From: Streptococcus infantis
GTDB taxonomy: Bacteria; Bacillota; Bacilli; Lactobacillales; Streptococcaceae
Reading direction: 5' to 3'
DNA: 64,000 nt
Assembly (NCBI RefSeq): GCF_019929665.1
Contig: NZ_JAHZPZ010000003.1
Span: forward strand, 186,001-250,000
Of the stretch, positions 1-8,206 are shown piece after piece (position 1 is the first letter of the stretch; every line of letters begins with the position of its first letter). The notes beneath the pieces are model-generated. The model saw only the letters and a list, made by a program, of their open reading frames with translations. It did no database searches and was not told where the DNA came from. The translations under genes were made by a program, and so were the position numbers.

Positions 1-689
1 GTATAAAGTATTTGACGTAATATATTGAGCTTAGAATCCTCTGTCAGCTCACTTCCTTCAATATAATTTTCCAATGTATAATCGGCTTTTTCCATTGTGT
101 ATGAACAATTACTACTATCGAAATCAAACACTCGAATAATACTCTCAATATCCGAACAAGACTTAGTTATTTCATACTCTCTTTTTAACCTACTTCTCAA
201 CGATTGGCGTCTCACAGATTCCTCATTTAGTTTTTTTACCACTAATCCTGTAGATTTTTGGAAATAAATATCAGCAAAGCCACCCTTTCCAATCTCAACT
301 AAATCTAAATCAATTTCTACTAAATAAAATTCATTTCCCTTTCTTGACAGTTTTAAAGAATAAACAGAACAAATTTTATCTAATTCATTTATTATTTTCT
401 GCTGATGCTCTATAGCATCCACTTCACTTATCTGACGCTCTGTTAAAAGATATTGTTTGCTGAGTATAAGGTTGAAAAATGAATTGATAATGCCTCTAGA
501 TGAAAAGTCCAACAGCTTGTCATTTACATATATCCATCTTGTAGGAAAACCCTGACCATAACTATCTTGAGTATGGAAATGGGTATTGAAAAAAGAAACT
601 AGCTGAGGCCCTGATTTATAAGTAAACAGCTCTGTCTCATCTCCACAGAATATCTTTGCTAGTCTTTTGTAAAAATCTGGATTGATCAA
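1..689 (-). CDS. Hanks-type Ser/Thr protein kinase with unknown N-terminal domain (partial, runs off the left edge)
   Basis: The frame opens at a TTG (689-687) placed 8 bases after a GGAGG and stays open for 229 codons to the window edge. Residues about 1-125 form a domain I do not recognise; it contains YKSGPQLVSFFN and GYGxGFP-like text (YGQGFPTRW). A kinase N-lobe follows: glycine loop GKGGFADIY at about 134-142, VVKKL supplying the ATP-binding lysine near 152, a helix-C glutamate in KREYE near 170, and a hinge-like TMEKADYTLENYI. The catalytic HRD and DFG motifs would lie outside the window. The start lies 14 bases from the stop of the upstream gene, so the two are probably cotranscribed. 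Known for the family: such kinases phosphorylate proteins, and some serve in phage defence. A defence role here is inference. The TTG start and open end make it easy to miss. Confidence 0.8.
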   Translation of the reverse strand, partial: MINPDFYKRLAKIFCGDETELFTYKSGPQLVSFFNTHFHTQDSYGQGFPTRWIYVNDKLLDFSSRGIINSFFNLILSKQYLLTERQISEVDAIEHQQKIINELDKICSVYSLKLSRKGNEFYLVEIDLDLVEIGKGGFADIYFQKSTGLVVKKLNEESVRRQSLRSRLKREYEITKSCSDIESIIRVFDFDSSNCSYTMEKADYTLENYIEGSELTEDSKLNILRQILY

Positions 690-702
690 TAACTCGTCCT
701 CC

Positions 703-1476
703 TTATAGATGGTAATTCTTTAATTTAATAAATGTAGGCAGTAACATACAATCTACTTTCTCAATTAAACAGAGGGTGTCGTCCAGAATAGAAAAAATAT
801 AAAATCTATCTTGAAATATAGTTACAAAATAGGTATCAAATCCCTTCGCTTTTAAACTTCTGTATTCAAATAGTGAGTGGAAATCATAATTTAACGCGCT
901 TACAATAATATCATCCGGATTATCTGTCTCAAGTATATCAATCAGCTCAAACGAATATGGAAAAAATAATAAAAGGTTTTTCTGTTTTTCAAGCATTTTC
1001 AACACTTTTATGATATCTCTTTCAATACCATACTTTCTAATATTTAAAAAGTTTTCCCCTAATCGAGTGAGCTCTGATATATCTCTTGTTCGGAATGCAA
1101 CATGAATCTGAGTAGCTTTTACTTCACCGAATTTCTTTTTACTTTCATGAATACCAATTATACCATCGCCATAATTGCTAATGCTCGGAGAAAACAAATG
1201 ACTAGCTTGTAATCTAGTGCTAGATGATAATAATTTAAAGTCTATTTCATAATTTTTCGATATTGCATCACATTGACCATTATTTTCATTTAACGGTTTA
1301 GAGAAAGGAGATTTCCCTTTATCTTTAAAATGAGATGACTTATTAAGTAGCTCTAGTAAATAGTTCTCATAATTACAGTCGGGCTCTCCATCAACAAAAT
1401 TTTTAATAATAGTAGCTGGTGGTAACAATTTGAATTTTATACGTGGGTCAATATTAGGGTTTAAATTTTCTTCCAT
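703..1476 (-). CDS. Unrecognised protein, possible PD-(D/E)XK nuclease fold
   Basis: This 257-residue protein has no predicted membrane segment or signal peptide. I do not recognise the family. Residues 67-81 read GQCDAISKNYEIDFK, which places an aspartate (D70) and a D-x-K (79-81) as in the PD-(D/E)XK nuclease core, followed by a serine-rich stretch. That spacing is seen; nuclease function is inference. The start ATG has a good site (GGAGGAATTTTT) upstream. Its stop overlaps the ribosome-binding region of the kinase gene, so the two form an operon. It is transcribed divergently from the gene at 1692. Low G+C and many AT-ending codons fit an acquired island. Confidence 0.6.
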   Translation of the reverse strand: MEENLNPNIDPRIKFKLLPPATIIKNFVDGEPDCNYENYLLELLNKSSHFKDKGKSPFSKPLNENNGQCDAISKNYEIDFKLLSSSTRLQASHLFSPSISNYGDGIIGIHESKKKFGEVKATQIHVAFRTRDISELTRLGENFLNIRKYGIERDIIKVLKMLEKQKNLLLFFPYSFELIDILETDNPDDIIVSALNYDFHSLFEYRSLKAKGFDTYFVTIFQDRFYIFSILDDTLCLIEKVDCMLLPTFIKLKNYHL

Positions 1477-1632
1477 AAAAATTCCTCCAGTTTATTATAA
1501 CATTAACATCTTATAATTTTTACACTTAATACACTTACAACAAATAATTTCTTTGTTCACTAGCTTATGCTACCACCTACCCTTTAGTAACAACTATGGA
1601 TACCTTATGTATTAGAGTATTTTGTACTATTA

Positions 1633-1641
1633 TGGTATAAT
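1633..1641 (+). promoter_or_regulatory. Extended -10 promoter for the 1692 gene
   Basis: TGGTATAAT at 1633-1641 is a perfect extended -10 element. There is no good -35 at the usual spacing. It lies in the 215-base divergent gap, 50 bases before the ATG. Confidence 0.6.
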
Positions 1642-1691
1642 AAAATACAAACATCTTTACCTTTCATTTATATAATTAAAAAGGAATAATT

Positions 1692-2486
1692 ATGCCTGAA
1701 ACAAATAAATATCAGTACTGTATAAGCAACAATGAAATACTTGAACTTCACGTACTAGAAGAGGAATTCTATAGAAACAAACAAGCAACAAGAGACAGAT
1801 ACAGAGGTCAACTACTATGTCCTGGGTGTAAACAAGTACGATTATCTATAAAAGAGAATAGTAATGGAATTTACCTTGCTGCTTACCCCAACTCTGTTCA
1901 TACAGAAAATTGTGAGTACTTACTTAAACCTGCTGCTAGAAGAGAATTAAGAGTATTCTATGATCAAATCGCTCCTGACAGAGCTGAACAAATGTTAGAA
2001 CGTATTTTAGATGATAGAATAATTGTGGTAAATCTACATCAAAATCAAAATCCTAATGATGATGTTGATGTTGATGAAGGTGATGATGAAAATTACGAAT
2101 TGACAAATGAAAATGGTATTAGAAAATACTTGCCTCGAAGATCATTACAGTTAAGAAAAATGGAAGAATCTGACCATCTTGTAATGTATTATGGAGAATG
2201 CAGATTGTTTCTAGTGCAAGATAAGTGGAACAACTTCTACCTAAGAATTTTTCGAAATGATGAAACTAGGTATTATCTATGTAGTTTAAAAATTCCAAAA
2301 ATTGTTTTCAATCATTTATCGGATGAATTAAACTTTATTCCTTGCGAGCAAGATTTCGATGTAAATAATTCTAAGGAAAAATCTGTTCCTGCTAGAATAG
2401 CTTTTATCTCTGAAATCGAAAAAAAATTATCGTATTTTAATGGGAAAATAATTCATTCTAAGCTATTAAAAGTAATCCAACTATAA
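1692..2486 (+). CDS. Unrecognised protein with a putative N-terminal zinc site
   Basis: The protein has 264 residues and a Shine-Dalgarno-like AAGGAATAATT before the ATG. C43-P-G-C46 and H70-TEN-C74 could bind one zinc ion, a layout resembling the N-terminal zinc region of CoiA-like competence and nuclease proteins; that resemblance is weak. An acidic run (DDVDVDEGDDE) at about 123-133 separates this part from a basic, tyrosine-rich C-terminal half. No enzyme motif is visible. It sits between a kinase cassette and a decayed restriction-modification gene, so a defence-island origin is likely, but its function is unknown. A hairpin terminator follows directly. Confidence 0.6.
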   Translation: MPETNKYQYCISNNEILELHVLEEEFYRNKQATRDRYRGQLLCPGCKQVRLSIKENSNGIYLAAYPNSVHTENCEYLLKPAARRELRVFYDQIAPDRAEQMLERILDDRIIVVNLHQNQNPNDDVDVDEGDDENYELTNENGIRKYLPRRSLQLRKMEESDHLVMYYGECRLFLVQDKWNNFYLRIFRNDETRYYLCSLKIPKIVFNHLSDELNFIPCEQDFDVNNSKEKSVPARIAFISEIEKKLSYFNGKIIHSKLLKVIQL

Positions 2487-2511
2487 ATTAAACACCTTCA
2501 TAAAATTCTGT

Positions 2512-2538
2512 AGCAACTATTCTTATAGTTGCTATTTT
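2512..2538 (+). terminator. Terminator after the 1692 gene
   Basis: AGCAACTA and TAGTTGCT form an 8-bp perfect stem around a 6-base loop, followed by ATTTTA. Confidence 0.65.
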
Positions 2539-2663
2539 ACTGATTATAAATAGCAATAATATGAATTATCTAAGTATGGTATAATAGTAACAAAAACAGT
2601 ATTCTAAGCTTTTGGTTGGCTACTATTTAAATAATAGTTTATCTTTCAAAACGGAGAAATAAA

Positions 2664-3577
2664 ATGACTTTTGATAATTTAGTACATCAGATTAATGAAC
2701 TTGCTGAAACACAGCGAGATCGAGGAACATATTTTGAATATCTAGCACGTGCATATTTTCAAAATGAGCCTACATATCAAAATGAAGTAATTGAAAGTCC
2801 AGGTCAATGGCAAAAAAATTTGGACAAGAGAATATTGTGATTGTAACAACTGGTCGTGGAACTTCACGTGACTTTTCTGTTATTGTAACTAATTTACTGC
2901 CTGATATCCAGTTACAAATGAATGGCCAAGGCTTTATGCGTTATGACAATGAAGTTGATGAAATATCATTGTTCAAAAACAATGATAATATGAATCAAAC
3001 GTTTGCTGATAAGTTAGGATTAAGTCTTGATGAAACATTTGCTTATGTATATGGATTACTAAATTCTAGGGAATACCAGGAAAAGTATGCTAATGATTTG
3101 AAGAAAGACTTAGCTCGAATTCCTATTGTTAAGAATAAAGAAAAGTATGTTGAAGTTGGTCAGAAATTGATGGAATTACATCTCAACTATGAAGAAGTTC
3201 CTGTTTATGAAGGTGTGGAGATTACACCATTCGTTAATCCAAATTACAAAGTAACCAAGATGAGATTCGCTAAAAAACGTGACGAGAATGGGAAATTGGT
3301 GAATGACTTATCGACAATAATATTTAACAGTGACATCACCATTAGTAATATTCCAGAAAAAGCGTATGAATATGTTGTAAATGGACGCTCTGCTATTGAA
3401 TGGATTATTGATCAGTATCAAGTAAAAACTGATAAAAAATCAGGAATTACAGATGATCCAAATGATTATAGTGATGATGAAAAGTATATCTTCAATTTGC
3501 TATTAAGAATCATCAATGTGTCTATCCAAACGGTTGAATTAATTAATAGTTTGCCTAAATTTGAGGTGGAGGAGTAA
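2664..3577 (+). pseudogene. Type ISP restriction-modification enzyme, internally deleted remnant
   Basis: The reading frame from the ATG at 2664 (site GGAG, 5 bases upstream) gives MTFDNLVHQINELAETQRD and then GTYFEYLARAYFQNEPTYQNE. This is the Mrr-like nuclease N-terminus of single-chain type ISP enzymes such as LlaGI. It stops after 58 codons at TGA 2838. A second frame, open from about 2807 to 3577, encodes about 255 residues of the C-terminal region of the same family: KFGQENIVIVTTGRGTSRDF, DETFAYVYGLLNSREYQ, MELHLNYEEV, STIIFNSDITISNIPEKAYE and YVVNGRSAIEWIIDQYQVK. Intact members have about 1,500-1,600 residues, so the helicase, methyltransferase and part of the specificity domain are missing and the two ends are joined out of frame. 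No activity is expected. A few codons of another gene start (MMVVSS, 3579) follow. Confidence 0.8.
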
Positions 3578-3771
3578 AATGATGGTTGTTAGTTCATGAA
3601 CCTTTTATATTATACTTTGTGTTTTTTAGTTGCTATTTATAACATTGAAAATTTTTAATATATTATTAAAAACTAATCCAATCGAGTTTGTTGACTATAG
3701 TTGTACAAACTGGATAACTAAACGATACAAGAAATTTTAAATATATCAGTAAACTTTGAGTATTTTCAAAG

Positions 3772-3809
3772 AGCCAAGGTAATTTTAAAAATTGCCTTGG
3801 CTTTTTTTG
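3772..3809 (+). terminator. Strong intrinsic terminator
   Basis: AGCCAAGG and CCTTGGCT, extended by AATTTT/AAATT pairing, are followed by seven T. The 195 bases between the pseudogene and this hairpin hold no open gene that I can support. Confidence 0.75.
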
Positions 3810-3892
3810 TTACTTATAAATCTCATAATCAATGCAAAATAATTTGAATAAATTATAATACAACATAGTTTATTATCGAAAAACATCTTAAA

Positions 3893-5245
3893 TTATTTAT
3901 GTTTAAATTTTCTATGTTTAAATTTTCTACTCTCTGTTGAAATATAACTATCTGGATGTTGTTTTTTATACATCTCTTTATTTAAATCATGAAACTCTCC
4001 ATAAGATTTAATTGTTTCTTTGATTAGTTTTCTTAAACAAGACAGATTCCCATTTTGAAAATAATCGAGTATTTCTTCTCCATGTTCATATTTTTTAACG
4101 TATCCAAGATAGTTCCCATCCCAATGGGCATTATCTTCTATTTCACTTTGATATATCGTTAACTCCGTAAGAATACAATCTATATAATTTATTATCCTAG
4201 TTGCATGAAGCAACTTTGCTTCATCATCATAAAATTTTTCATCTTTATTTTTATCTTCAAGTATTGATAAAAATATTTCTTCCTCTGGGGAACAATAAAT
4301 ATCCATATACTCCAAGCGACCAGAATCAATTATAGCTTTTTGAATCTCTGCCATTTTTCTTTGTATTGAAATAATAGAATTCAAACTATAATATTCTACA
4401 TCGATAAATTCATCTACATACTCTTCTAATTTATCCTTCAAAACATCATCATAGTAGGACATTAATACGTTTTCTATTTTTGCTAATCGGTTCTCACCTT
4501 CATATTTGACAGGAAAGTTTGAGTTATAGTATTGAATAAAATTTTTTATGTCTATCGAAAAAATATTACCATTATTGAACAAGTAAAATCGATTAATAAA
4601 CCTAAAAACTCCAGTCATTAGAAGCTCCCAGTGATCCCTAATTAGTATTTGATAAATTTTCTTCACATCATTTACATCTATCATCAATTTTTCAAATACT
4701 ATGTTCAGTGGAACGTATCCTAAAACTAATCTCCATAAATTTTCATCGTACTTTTCATATAGAATATCAAGAACAAACGCAGTAGGGAAAAATTTGTCTA
4801 AGTAATGCTGCTCTTTTGAACTTCCGAAAAAAATTTCATCATATGATTCATACATTAGATTACTTTTTCGAAATCGGTGTAATTCATCTTTTCTTAATCC
4901 TACACTAGATTTACAAGGATTAAATTTACAATTATTGTAAATATCTATTATTGTCGTCGGAGTAAATAGATAAGGATTTTTTTTATTAATTTTACCACTT
5001 CTAATTTGGCCTATTAACGGAGCGTTAGTCGGACAAATTTCTCGGTTAGATAACATGGGATATCTAGGTTTTGGTTTCTTTTTATTTTTTCTCCCATATT
5101 CCCAAAAAAATTCTGTATTAGCTATTTCCCGACGTTCTTTGTTAATAGCATCAATCTTACAATCAAGTCTTATAGAAGCAGACTCTATTAAGTACTTTTT
5201 ACAATTCTTAAATTTCATTTTTTTAAAAACGTGGTATTTTTCCAT
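3893..5245 (-). CDS. Unrecognised 450-residue protein
   Basis: I do not recognise this protein. It is soluble by appearance, rich in Lys, Tyr, Asp and Ile, with basic ends. The N-terminal 70 residues are strongly basic (RKNKKKPKPRYP), and the last residues hold a tandem RKFKHRKFKHK. Two CxxxxC-like clusters (CKFNPCK) and a long acidic, helical middle are visible, but no catalytic motif. The start ATG is preceded by AAAAAAGAAAG, a poor ribosome site. It points towards the degraded restriction gene and away from the mobile element, and has the same AT-rich composition as its left neighbours. It could be a single-gene defence factor or other cargo; that is inference from position only. Confidence 0.55.
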   Translation of the reverse strand: MEKYHVFKKMKFKNCKKYLIESASIRLDCKIDAINKERREIANTEFFWEYGRKNKKKPKPRYPMLSNREICPTNAPLIGQIRSGKINKKNPYLFTPTTIIDIYNNCKFNPCKSSVGLRKDELHRFRKSNLMYESYDEIFFGSSKEQHYLDKFFPTAFVLDILYEKYDENLWRLVLGYVPLNIVFEKLMIDVNDVKKIYQILIRDHWELLMTGVFRFINRFYLFNNGNIFSIDIKNFIQYYNSNFPVKYEGENRLAKIENVLMSYYDDVLKDKLEEYVDEFIDVEYYSLNSIISIQRKMAEIQKAIIDSGRLEYMDIYCSPEEEIFLSILEDKNKDEKFYDDEAKLLHATRIINYIDCILTELTIYQSEIEDNAHWDGNYLGYVKKYEHGEEILDYFQNGNLSCLRKLIKETIKSYGEFHDLNKEMYKKQHPDSYISTESRKFKHRKFKHK

Positions 5246-5312
5246 CTTTCTTTTTTGTTATTAACCATAATTATACCATGTTTTTTATTTATAATTTTAA
5301 TAAGAGGTAGTT

Positions 5313-5468
5313 TTACCTCAAAAATTTACAGTTCTTTTTGATGCGCATCAAATAGACGGATTGAAACTGATATGACGATATGATAACAATGATTATATCT
5401 TGCATAGAATTGTTTCGCCGTTTCTTTGGTGTGCCATCACCATCTTTCGGCATTCGATGTTTGCTCAT
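5313..5468 (-). CDS. Small basic protein, 51 residues (candidate)
   Basis: A 51-codon frame starts MSKHRMPKDGDGTPKKRRN, a basic head rich in Gly and Pro, and continues into a hydrophobic segment (IIIVIISSY) and a basic tail. The head reads like a genuine gene start; the ribosome site (AAAGAAA) is weak. It diverges from the sigma-like gene at 5514 and contains a 16-bp palindrome. It may be the 5' part of a longer gene lost at the element boundary. Confidence 0.35.
   Translation of the reverse strand: MSKHRMPKDGDGTPKKRRNNSMQDIIIVIISSYQFQSVYLMRIKKNCKFLR
5337..5352. repeat. Perfect 16-bp palindrome
   Basis: TTTGATGCGCATCAAA is its own reverse complement. It lies 160 bases upstream of the first gene of the mobile element and could be an operator or an end-proximal protein site. 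Confidence 0.5.
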
Positions 5469-5513
5469 AAATGTTTCTTTCTATCTAATTTGGACTGTTA
5501 GAAAAGAGACAAT

Positions 5514-5945
5514 ATGGGAAAAATTGAAGAACGTCGCAATACTAAACTGCTAGAGGCCGCCAAAAAGAATGATTGGAAAACAGTATCACATTTGCTTGAT
5601 CAAACGCTTTCTAATCTTGAACGAAAAGACAGACAAAATCATTTATGTAGTTTAAATACATTAGTTGTAACTGAAGGGAAAGATACAGAACTCTTAGATT
5701 TATATACTGATAACACGTATAATCCACTTGAACAATTGCTGGTCAACGAACGCAATAAATATCTAGATAATGCATTATCTAAACTCCCTAAAGATGATCT
5801 TCATATCTTTTTAGGAATGACGCTTTATGGGAAATCTGCTTTACAGCTGACTAAAGAAACATCTTTCAAGAGTCATAAAACAGTTAAAACTCATTATGAA
5901 GCTACTTGTAAACTTTTGAAGGAGGAGCTAGGAAAATATTTATAA
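5514..5945 (+). CDS. Sigma-70 region 4-like regulator of the mobile element
   Basis: The protein has 143 residues. The C-terminal part (about 90-143: LSKLPKDDLHIFLGMTLYGK, then SALQLTKETSFKSHKTVKTHY) reads as a sigma-70 region 4-like helix-turn-helix, as in the small regulators of Tn916-type and streptococcal integrative elements. Residues 5-60 look helical and have no clear motif. The ribosome site is weak (AGAGAC). A clear terminator follows, so it is transcribed apart from the transfer module. A role in switching the element on is inferred from family and position. Confidence 0.6.
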   Translation: MGKIEERRNTKLLEAAKKNDWKTVSHLLDQTLSNLERKDRQNHLCSLNTLVVTEGKDTELLDLYTDNTYNPLEQLLVNERNKYLDNALSKLPKDDLHIFLGMTLYGKSALQLTKETSFKSHKTVKTHYEATCKLLKEELGKYL

Positions 5946-5955
5946 AAAATTTTTT

Positions 5956-5984
5956 GCAGGAATTACCAATTTCCTGCTTTTTTT
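5956..5984 (+). terminator. Terminator after the sigma-like gene
   Basis: GCAGGAA and TTCCTGC form a 7-bp stem with an 8-base loop, followed by seven T. Confidence 0.75.
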
Positions 5985-6093
5985 CTCCTAATAGATAGGA
6001 GGTAAGAAATTATGATTTAGAGTAAACTCGTCTCAGGCCTATAAATGAAAATATTATTTCAAATTAAAAAAAGAAAGATAAATGGTGAAATCT

Positions 6094-6408
6094 ATGAAAA
6101 CACGTAACCGTAAAAATGGCTATTCCGCCAACACAGCTAAGCAATATGTTGATCAGAAGCAAGCGATTCATTGCTTGAGTACTGAATTTGAACCGCAAAT
6201 CAAGTTTGAAGATGGTCAACCAACTGGTGAGATTATCGGTCACAAAGCCTGGTTCTCTCAAAAAGGGTTGCCACCGTTTCAAGTGAAATTTGAATCTGAA
6301 GTTGCTCTTCCGTCTTATCTAGCGATGGTTGACTTTGATGGATTAGAAGCCTGTGAGGTAGGCTACAATGTCTATTTCCGTGCGGATGGCATTAAAGAGG
6401 TCAAATAA
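6094..6408 (+). CDS. Conserved integrative-element protein of unknown function
   Basis: From the ATG at 6094 the protein has 104 residues; the ATG at 6082 adds four. I prefer 6094 because GGTGA lies 6-7 bases before it, while 6082 has only AAAG. The product is small, with a basic N-terminus (KTRNRKNGYS) and a compact beta-rich remainder (GEIIGHKAWFSQKGLPPFQVKF, EACEVGYNVYFRADGIKEVK). I know this sort of protein only as a companion of FtsK-like genes on streptococcal elements; a nucleic-acid-binding fold is a guess. Its stop overlaps the next start (TAATG), so it is translationally coupled to the ATPase. Confidence 0.6.
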   Translation: MKTRNRKNGYSANTAKQYVDQKQAIHCLSTEFEPQIKFEDGQPTGEIIGHKAWFSQKGLPPFQVKFESEVALPSYLAMVDFDGLEACEVGYNVYFRADGIKEVK

Positions 6409-7484
6409 TGACTAATAAAGAACTTGCTCAGTATTTGCTCCAAGCCCTAAATATGGGGCTTGGCAGTATTATGGAGGGAGAAACAAGCTATACTAACTCT
6501 TTTACTATAAAAAATATGCAAAATGGTTTTCTATTTATCCCACGATTACCGGCGGGATATATCATTGACGATGAACTTTATCAGAAGATTTTTCTGATTG
6601 CTAATGCAGCTCTTTATCCTCGTTTTACTCTCCTTAAACAAAATTCAGCATATTTTGTGGCATTAGATACAGATGACATTCATGTCCAGCGTGGGCTCTT
6701 CTTTCCTTGGAAAAACGGTATATCTGAACGCCTAGTAATTTCTGATTTAGAAGAATTCGTAGGTAATCAAAAAGGGAATTTTATTCCAATCATGAAAAAT
6801 CTTACTCTTGACTACAACAAAGTAACTTCGATGGCTATTGCAGGAAACAGCGGTTCTGGTAAGTCTTATGCTCTGACCTATTTTATGACTATGCTCAAAA
6901 ATATTTCTGACTTGATTATTGTGGATCCTAAGTTTGATACACCTAGTCGTTGGGCCCGGGAAAATGGATTTCCTGTTCTCCATCCTCAAAGAAATCGATC
7001 TAAGTCAGATTTTGTATCAGAGATAAATGAAAATCTAAGTTCATGTTTGAATCTTATCCAAGAACGTCAAGAAATTCTCTATGATAATCCAGATCAAGAG
7101 TTTAAACATTTAACTATTGTAATAGACGAAGTTCTCGCGCTTTCTGAAGGTGTTAATAAAACGATAAAAGAATCTTTCTTTTCCCTCTTATCCCAAGTTG
7201 CACTTCTCGGACGAGCGACCAGAGTACATCTTTTATTAGTTAGTCAGCGTTTTGATCATAACACAATCCCGGTCTCTGTTCGAGAACAAATGAATGTACT
7301 CATTCAAATTGGGAATATCAACCAAAAAACAACACAATTTTTATTTCCAGATCTGGATCCAGAAGGGATTGTGATTCCTATTGGGAAAGGTACAGGATTA
7401 ATTCAAATTATTGATAATGAGCATCCTTATCAGGTGCTACCTTTACTGTGCCCAACGTATTTTACTAAAAAAGGAATTTTATAA
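6408..7484 (+). CDS. FtsK/SpoIIIE-type ATPase, TcpA-like coupling protein
   Basis: A single RecA-like motor domain of 358 residues. Walker A is GNSGSGKS (146-153), with VDPKFDTPSRW beyond it. Walker B is TIVIDEVLALSEG near 236-248, and SQRFDHNTIP with VREQMNVLIQIG supplies the usual later motifs. There is no transmembrane N-terminus, unlike chromosomal FtsK. In integrative elements such ATPases bring the initiator-bound DNA to the conjugation channel. It sits between two tightly coupled genes (TAATG on both sides) and upstream of a rolling-circle initiator, which supports that role. No channel genes are present, so transfer would need a helper element. Confidence 0.8.
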   Translation: MTNKELAQYLLQALNMGLGSIMEGETSYTNSFTIKNMQNGFLFIPRLPAGYIIDDELYQKIFLIANAALYPRFTLLKQNSAYFVALDTDDIHVQRGLFFPWKNGISERLVISDLEEFVGNQKGNFIPIMKNLTLDYNKVTSMAIAGNSGSGKSYALTYFMTMLKNISDLIIVDPKFDTPSRWARENGFPVLHPQRNRSKSDFVSEINENLSSCLNLIQERQEILYDNPDQEFKHLTIVIDEVLALSEGVNKTIKESFFSLLSQVALLGRATRVHLLLVSQRFDHNTIPVSVREQMNVLIQIGNINQKTTQFLFPDLDPEGIVIPIGKGTGLIQIIDNEHPYQVLPLLCPTYFTKKGIL

Positions 7485-8074
7485 TGCAAAAGGCTTTTTA
7501 TCAAAAGACATTTAACATAATACGATATTTGTCTATTTATGCAATTCTCAGTATCGTCTTAAGTTTCACTTTCCACATCTTGATTTTTTTGCTTAACAAT
7601 GAAATTTTTTCCAAAAGAGTTACTATAATCCAAAGTAAGCTACATTTGATTTCTATGCTATTATTATTAATCGGCATTTTACTGTTTATGCTACTTTCAA
7701 CTTTATTAATAATTGAGCTGATAGATAGGTATAAAACAGATAAAATATCTAATTATATTGAATCAGTGAAACAAACTATGAGATTACGTTATTTTTTAAT
7801 ACAACACGAAGCTTCATCACCTTCTGCAAATAGTTTTCAAAGAAATCAAATTTTACGGGATTTCAATAAATCACTCTCAAATTGTATTGTTGATGTACGA
7901 AATGAGAGTGTGCTAGTTGTTTTAAAATATCCTGCATCTCAGCAATCACAGCAAATTTTTAGAAATATGGAATCACATGTTAAGGAAGAAATCTCGAATT
8001 ACAATCCTAAATTCTATTTTTCATCTCCAGAGAGAATTGGAAATAGACTGTTTTACAAAGGTTCAAAAAGATAG
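7484..8074 (+). CDS. Membrane protein of the transfer module
   Basis: The protein has 196 residues with two hydrophobic segments (about 13-37 and 55-80) in the N-terminal half and a soluble, polar C-terminal domain. The start overlaps the ATPase stop (TAATG). I do not recognise the family. Position suggests a membrane partner of the FtsK-like ATPase, which itself lacks membrane anchors; that is inference. Confidence 0.6.
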   Translation: MQKAFYQKTFNIIRYLSIYAILSIVLSFTFHILIFLLNNEIFSKRVTIIQSKLHLISMLLLLIGILLFMLLSTLLIIELIDRYKTDKISNYIESVKQTMRLRYFLIQHEASSPSANSFQRNQILRDFNKSLSNCIVDVRNESVLVVLKYPASQQSQQIFRNMESHVKEEISNYNPKFYFSSPERIGNRLFYKGSKR

Positions 8075-8075
8075 T

Positions 8076-8126
8076 GAAAATAGAGTGTTTGACACACGTA
8101 GTGAATGTCAAATACACTCTATTTTC
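8076..8126. repeat. Long inverted repeat upstream of the replication origin
   Basis: GAAAATAGAGTGTTTGACA (8076-8094) pairs with 8106-8126 over 19 bp, with one two-base bulge and an 11-base loop. It begins right after the membrane-protein stop, so it may act as a terminator, or it may belong to the origin region as a single-strand origin or transfer origin. Confidence 0.6.
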
Positions 8127-8141
8127 CAAAAATATTTATTC

Positions 8142-8172
8142 CTATTGGGGCTACTACGACAGCCCCCAATAG
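8142..8172 (+). other. Rolling-circle double-strand origin with pMV158-type nick site
   Basis: CTATTGGGGCT and AGCCCCCAATAG form a stem (one bulged C) that displays ACTACGAC in its loop. TACTACGAC (8152-8160) is identical to the nick-site sequence of the pMV158 plasmid family, cut as TACTACG/AC. It lies 168 bases upstream of a RepB-like initiator, the arrangement of those plasmids. Confidence 0.8.
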
Positions 8173-8181
8173 AGTAGTAAT

Positions 8182-8206
8182 CAATAATCAAAAGGTTTGA
8201 TTGTTG
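8182..8206. repeat. Third inverted repeat of the origin region
   Basis: CAATAATCAAA and TTTGATTGTTG form an 11-bp near-perfect stem with one wobble and a 3-base loop. Confidence 0.5.

Noticed and set aside
5055-5264. 69-codon plus-strand frame of hydrophobic residues
   Set aside because: It is the antisense of the basic N-terminus of the 450-residue gene; hydrophobic text results from complement of Lys codons.
8142-8172. Simple transcription terminator
   Set aside because: The hairpin lacks a T-run and its loop carries the exact TACTACGAC nick sequence near a matching initiator, so origin function is the better reading.
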